Assembly (NCBI GenBank): GCA_003427395.1
Contig: BFEA01000008.1
Span: forward strand, 1,632,000-1,653,581
Source: Chara braunii
Lineage: Eukaryota; Streptophyta; Charophyceae; Charales; Characeae
DNA: 21,582 nt
Direction: 5' to 3'
A model generated the notes under the pieces. It was not told the origin of the DNA and searched no databases. It saw only the letters and a program-made list of their open reading frames with translations. Shown piece by piece: positions 18,368 through 21,582 of the stretch. A program made the translations under genes and the position numbers. The first letter of the stretch is position 1; the number at the start of each line of letters is the position of its first letter.

Positions 18368-18600
18368 TTTTTTTTTTTTTTTTTTTTTCTTGAGGGGGTG
18401 GGGCTGGGATTGCGCCGCCCCACGGCGCTTCCCAAATCCCAAACGCCCCTCCCCACTGGCCGCCATGCGGCCACAAAGTTGCGCGGCCGCGCGGACACGT
18501 CCGCGGGGTCGCGGCTTAGGCCTCGGCTGTGTACTTGTCCGTGGATGGCCGCCGCCAAGGGGGATTCGTAGCCTGCCCCAGAATAGGGCAACCCCCTACT
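18368..18600 (-). other. GC-rich block ending in poly(T), possible retroposed sequence
   Basis: A 21-nt T run at 18368-18388 is joined directly to about 210 bp of very GC-rich DNA (for example GCGCGGCCGCGCGGAC near 18481), unlike the AT-rich surroundings. Read on the minus strand it is a GC-rich sequence with an A tail, the shape of a retroposed RNA. CTACGAATCCCC on that strand loosely resembles a B box, but I cannot fold a tRNA around it. The minus-strand open frame through it ends in a poly-Lys run from the tail and is not a credible gene. Confidence 0.4.
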
Positions 18601-19740
18601 CCGCCCCTACCCTCTTTAAGACATTCACCCCCCACCTTGTGATGCCCCTGCAAGGTAGAGCTCACCCCACCCCCTTCTTACCTTTAAGCCCTCCAGGAAC
18701 GATCCGATCCAGCTGACTACGGTTATTGATGACACACTTACCAAAATGTCGATCGCAATTTGCAAAAGCAAGGCCTCTTCAAAAATATGCAGCTCCTCCA
18801 TATGCACGTATCACCAATTTAACAGAAGCAAAAAACTAATTATTGGAGAGAGTCTTCAAAATTTATAGCTATAATAGTAGGATTCCAAAGTTTTCGGGTT
18901 CCAAGATTAGAAGATCGTGATAGAACTTTACTTGGGACTTCAGAAATTATAGTCAAAATTCAAGTTTACGTAATTATAGAACAGATCCTTACGAATTGTG
19001 CTGACGATTTAGAATAGATAATGTATGTTTGTGTGTATGTGTGTACATGTAGATGAGAATACTTTACTTGGGACGTTTAGAAATTAATATAGTCGAATTT
19101 CAAGGGTATGTGTGTATGTGTGTACATGTAGATGAGAATTTGGCTGATCAGAAAATAGAGGATAAGATTGTGAGTTAATTTTTCCAAATTTGAGAAGCTG
19201 AATTTATAACTGTGTAAGCACTAGATTAGAACAAGAATAAAGGAAATTAGAAGATACAAAATTAAGATCAGCGAATCAAAAAGGCAGCCGACACGAAGAG
19301 CCCCACACATGTTCACACAAAATTCTCCTGCTCCATCGCCGTTGTGATTATTGCGCCGCAACCTGCTTCCGTGTCTTTAACCGGTGAGCCAGCTCAGACG
19401 AACGCTTGAAACCGCCAGCTCTTTTTGACGCTCCAGCTTGTAACAAGCCTCTCTCCTCCCACTCCGCATGAGAAGATGCCCTCACCTTCTACCCACGCTG
19501 CCCAACCAACCTCCGCTAGATTTGCGCAGGAGCATAGGAGCAGAGCCACTACCATGCCCTCGATCTCATGATGACTATCCTAATCAACCCAACAGCCTTC
19601 CCTTCCTCTAGCGTGTCATCCCACGACACCACATAAACGAAGCATGGAGCAAGAGACCTCTTCAGACTAGATTATCAAGGCTGGAAGAACCCTCAGCCGA
19701 AGCATCACGTCAATGGCCGCACCAGACAAAACCAACGGAA
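18601..19740. other. gene-free stretch with short duplicated blocks
   Basis: No gene is visible. The block ACTTTACTTGGGAC followed by AGAAATTA and TATAGTC occurs at 18925 and 19061. A 30-bp block containing GTGTGTACATGTAGATGAGA is identical at 19031-19060 and 19110-19139. The part to about 19280 is AT-rich; from 19280 onward the base composition is more balanced and C-rich, with no recognisable frame. Confidence 0.5.
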
Positions 19741-19860
19741 CCTCGCGTCATGGCCTGCCGCCATACTCCCCATTGCCCACATCAACTCCTCAATAAACCT
19801 CGCGTCATCGCCTGCCGCCATACTCCCCATTGCCCACATCAACTCCTCGATATTCCTCGC
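19741..19860. repeat. 57-bp tandem duplication
   Basis: CCTCGCGTCATGGCCTGCCG and the 37 bases after it (19741-19797) are repeated at 19798-19854 with only a few changes, and a third unit starts with CCTCGC at 19855. The period is divisible by three, so the minus-strand frame across it gains a 19-residue peptide repeat (IEELMWAMGSMAAG). There is no other sign that the frame is a gene. Confidence 0.9.
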
Positions 19861-20106
19861 AGAGAGCCGTGCCGACAAGGCGCCACCAACACACGAACCG
19901 GCCCATGTCGATAGCGGAGCGGCACGGCGCTCCCGGGCGCGCCGCGCCGCCCCAGGAGTATCTTCACTGATTATCTTCACTATTGGGGTGAAGACCGTAG
20001 TTCTGCTGCATGGCACTTCTTTCTCCACGGAACGGCACCAGGAGATATCGGCAGACATTCGGGCAATGTATACAACGGTTACCCAGCTTTCTGGCCACGT
20101 AGGGTG

Positions 20107-20460
20107 CCCGAAGTGCAATAATTGCAAATGTATCTTGACCGATAGTGCAATTATTACTCATTTTTGTGACTCTACTGAAGTTAACCCATTCTAAATCACG
20201 AAAGTGGATTAGTCAAAATTTCATTGCTCCTTATTGGGTGAGAAAGTGGTTATCTCACTTTGACCATCTGATGTATCTCAATGTAAAGTACCGTCAAATT
20301 ACATCCGAGGGCCCAATCATCGGGGGCTTCGTCACCACCCCTACCATCAGAAGATGCTCCGACGTCATGGGGAGAAAAAAACGCTAAAAAATACTGTTTT
20401 TTTCGTATGCTCAATTTCCTGAATTTAGAAAAAAACATATCAGTTTTAACAAGATGTCAG
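20107..20460 (+). repeat. dispersed repeat R, copy 2, with interior
   Basis: This matches the reverse complement of 1945-2064 in two parts: 20107-20185 (CCCGAAGTGCAATAATTGC, then ATAGTGCAATTATTACTCAT) and 20436-20460 (ATATCAGTTTTAACAAGATG). Between them about 250 bp is present here that copy 1 lacks, either an insertion here or a deletion there. The interior has a small AAAGTG...CACTTT hairpin near 20245 and no coding motif. Confidence 0.6.
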
Positions 20461-20534
20461 TTAAGACAAAATACTACTAGGTGAAATGTTCGACGTCTAA
20501 GACGACTTGCAGATGAAACAGCATCCATCTAGCA

Positions 20535-20590
20535 CTACTGAATAGTCCCTACTGAATAGTCCCTACTGAATCGTCACTACTGAATAGTCC
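20535..20590. repeat. 14-bp tandem repeat, four units
   Basis: CTACTGAATAGTCC occurs at 20535, 20549, 20563 and 20577. Only the third unit differs (CTACTGAATCGTCA). It is a recent short minisatellite. Confidence 0.95.
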
Positions 20591-20824
20591 ATGCAGGTCG
20601 CTGCAGAAATACCAATACCATCGGATTCCTCATCCAGCAAGTCGGTAGTGCAGGGATTCCCCTGGCAATACAACATGATCCTGACATAGTACGGAAAACC
20701 CATTGGCAAGTTCCCCTGCCAGTGGCCAAGTGGTGCAGCGTAGGGGAAACAAGTTGACACCAGCAAGGAGGGTCACACCCAACTTCACAAATTTAAACTT
20801 TAAAGACTAAAGATAGTGATCACT

Positions 20825-20970
20825 GAGCACAGTCAACAGCAGGTGCTGCTCCCCACCAATAGATGGAGCCTCTCCCCAGGTGCTAGTGGTGTCTGCTCTT
20901 ACCGTCACGACTAACACTGGAAGGGGCGGTTTAAAAAAGAAAAAAAAAGAAAAAAGAGCACAGTCGACAG
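20825..20970 (+). mobile_element. short SINE-like copy S7 with target-site duplication
   Basis: GAGCACAGTCAACAG at 20825-20839 and GAGCACAGTCGACAG at 20956-20970 are a 15-bp target-site duplication with one mismatch. Between them the copy runs CAGGTGCTGCTCC, the loop CCACCAATAGAT, GGAGCCTCTCCCCAGGTG, the third-hairpin block CTAGTGGTGTCTGCTCTTAC, and an A-rich tail interrupted by single G. It lacks the T-arm-like hairpin, and its 5' end is within one base of the S3 start. The third stem has mismatches here. This gives the clearest insertion boundaries in the window. Confidence 0.9.
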
Positions 20971-21582
20971 GGTCATCTCTTCCTCCAGCGTGCTGGAAAA
21001 AAAAACAAAAGCTCGAGCGCCAGAAGAGAGTATTCAACAAGCCGAAAACTGGATATCTTCAGTGCTCCTTAGACCACCAAATGGCGCATTGACTGGACAC
21101 ACCGACCTTGGTTGCATGTACCGTGTAATAGCATGCCGCCCCCACTCCTAACGCTATTGGTGGGCGGCGTTAGAACTTAGACAAACTCCGTAGCTGCTGC
21201 GGTGCACAGCCATGGCCATCGTGGGTGGTCGGGCTCCTGCTCCTGGGCATGGTGGGCGCAGGACTGTTGCCCAACCCGGCAGCTACGGGCCGGAGCGCTC
21301 AGCCGCCGCATGACGTGCCCGAGCTCTCCTTTTTCTCATGTATAAGTTTGGGTGGTGGGCTTTGTAATAAAAACTGAGTTTTGATTGAAGAAAAGAAAAA
21401 GAAAGTGCAGTGCAGTGTTCTTGTGCCCATGCTCAGCCGCACACTAACAACATGTAGTACTAGTTGGTCTGCATATAGAAGTTAAACCTGGTTCCTTTTT
21501 TCTTTGCAATTGATTATTTTGTGAAACCCTGTCAATAATCTACGCTGTTACATGCGTTGATTTATTATTATTAATTTTTTTT
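20971..21582. other. gene-free trailing stretch
   Basis: No gene is recognised. The middle part (about 21180-21330) is GC-rich with no convincing frame. An AATAAA at 21366-21371, followed by an AAGAAAAGAAAAAGAAA tract, could be a polyadenylation site or an old retroposon tail. The end is AT-rich. Confidence 0.5.
21135..21173. other. overlapping inverted repeats (two alternative hairpins)
   Basis: GCCGCCCCCAC (21135-21145) can pair with GTGGGCGGC (21160-21168) with one bulge. CTAACGC (21148-21154) pairs perfectly with GCGTTAG (21167-21173). The stems overlap at 21167-21168 and cross each other, so they exclude one another or could form a pseudoknot-like fold. Nothing around it indicates a function. 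Confidence 0.4.

Noticed and set aside
18364-18591. Minus-strand open frame ending in poly-Lys.
   Set aside because: The Lys run is translated poly(A). The rest is high-GC sequence in which long frames occur by chance.
19705-20127. Minus-strand 140-codon open frame with a 19-residue repeat.
   Set aside because: The repeat comes from a DNA-level duplication, there is no recognisable domain, and the frame runs into the non-coding dispersed repeat R.
1-21582. CRISPR arrays, bacterial operons, rRNA or intact tRNA genes.
   Set aside because: None of the repeats has CRISPR-like spacing, no Shine-Dalgarno-led gene clusters are seen, and I could not fold a full cloverleaf at any B-box-like site.

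Overview
The window looks like repeat-dense intergenic DNA from a eukaryotic nuclear genome. I found no convincing host gene, rRNA, tRNA or prokaryotic operon. Almost all recognisable coding sequence is decayed non-LTR (LINE) retrotransposon: an apurinic-type endonuclease, a reverse transcriptase (RT) with the RNYRPITLL, DFEKAYDH and FxDDL blocks, and a C-terminal zf-RVT-type CCHC finger. That architecture, plus an ORF1 resembling the plant LINE DUF4283/zinc-knuckle type, points to the green lineage (land plant or streptophyte alga). I cannot name the species.

Layout. 1-2064: gene-free, with two SINE-like copies, a ~55-bp tandem repeat and an old dispersed repeat. 2065-3461: minus strand, a third SINE-like copy and a broken LINE ORF1. 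3462-4588: plus strand, an isolated LINE ORF2 3' segment that duplicates 11140-12267 at about 96% identity. 4589 to about 13150: LINE-1, the most complete element. It holds an upstream low-complexity frame, a second ORF1-like protein, the endonuclease, a MITE-like insertion at 8420-8946, the RT split by a short AT-rich insert at 9848-9985, and a long C-terminal frame to 12421. 13122-14406: two full and one partial SINE-like copies with unassigned sequence between them. 14407-17903: LINE-2, 5'-truncated, diverged from LINE-1 and catalytically dead. 17904-21582: gene-free, with two more SINE-like copies, microsatellites, a GC-rich block beside poly(T), several short tandem repeats and the second copy of the dispersed repeat.

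The most interesting signal is a short, poly(A)-tailed, stem-loop-rich repeat family present at least eight times in 21.6 kb. Its core is a 6-bp stem with a 7-nt loop resembling a tRNA T-arm (degenerate B box), followed by a CTCC/GGAG hairpin with the loop CCACNAATAGAT. One subfamily adds a third long hairpin. Two copies have target-site duplications and begin at the same internal base, and the T-arm-like stem shows a compensatory G-C to A-T change. This is best read as a SINE family probably mobilised by LINEs like those here.

No LINE copy looks able to move by itself. Each has frameshifts, mostly at homopolymers, and in-frame stops. Where two copies can be compared, two stops are C-to-T changes, consistent with silenced, methylated DNA.
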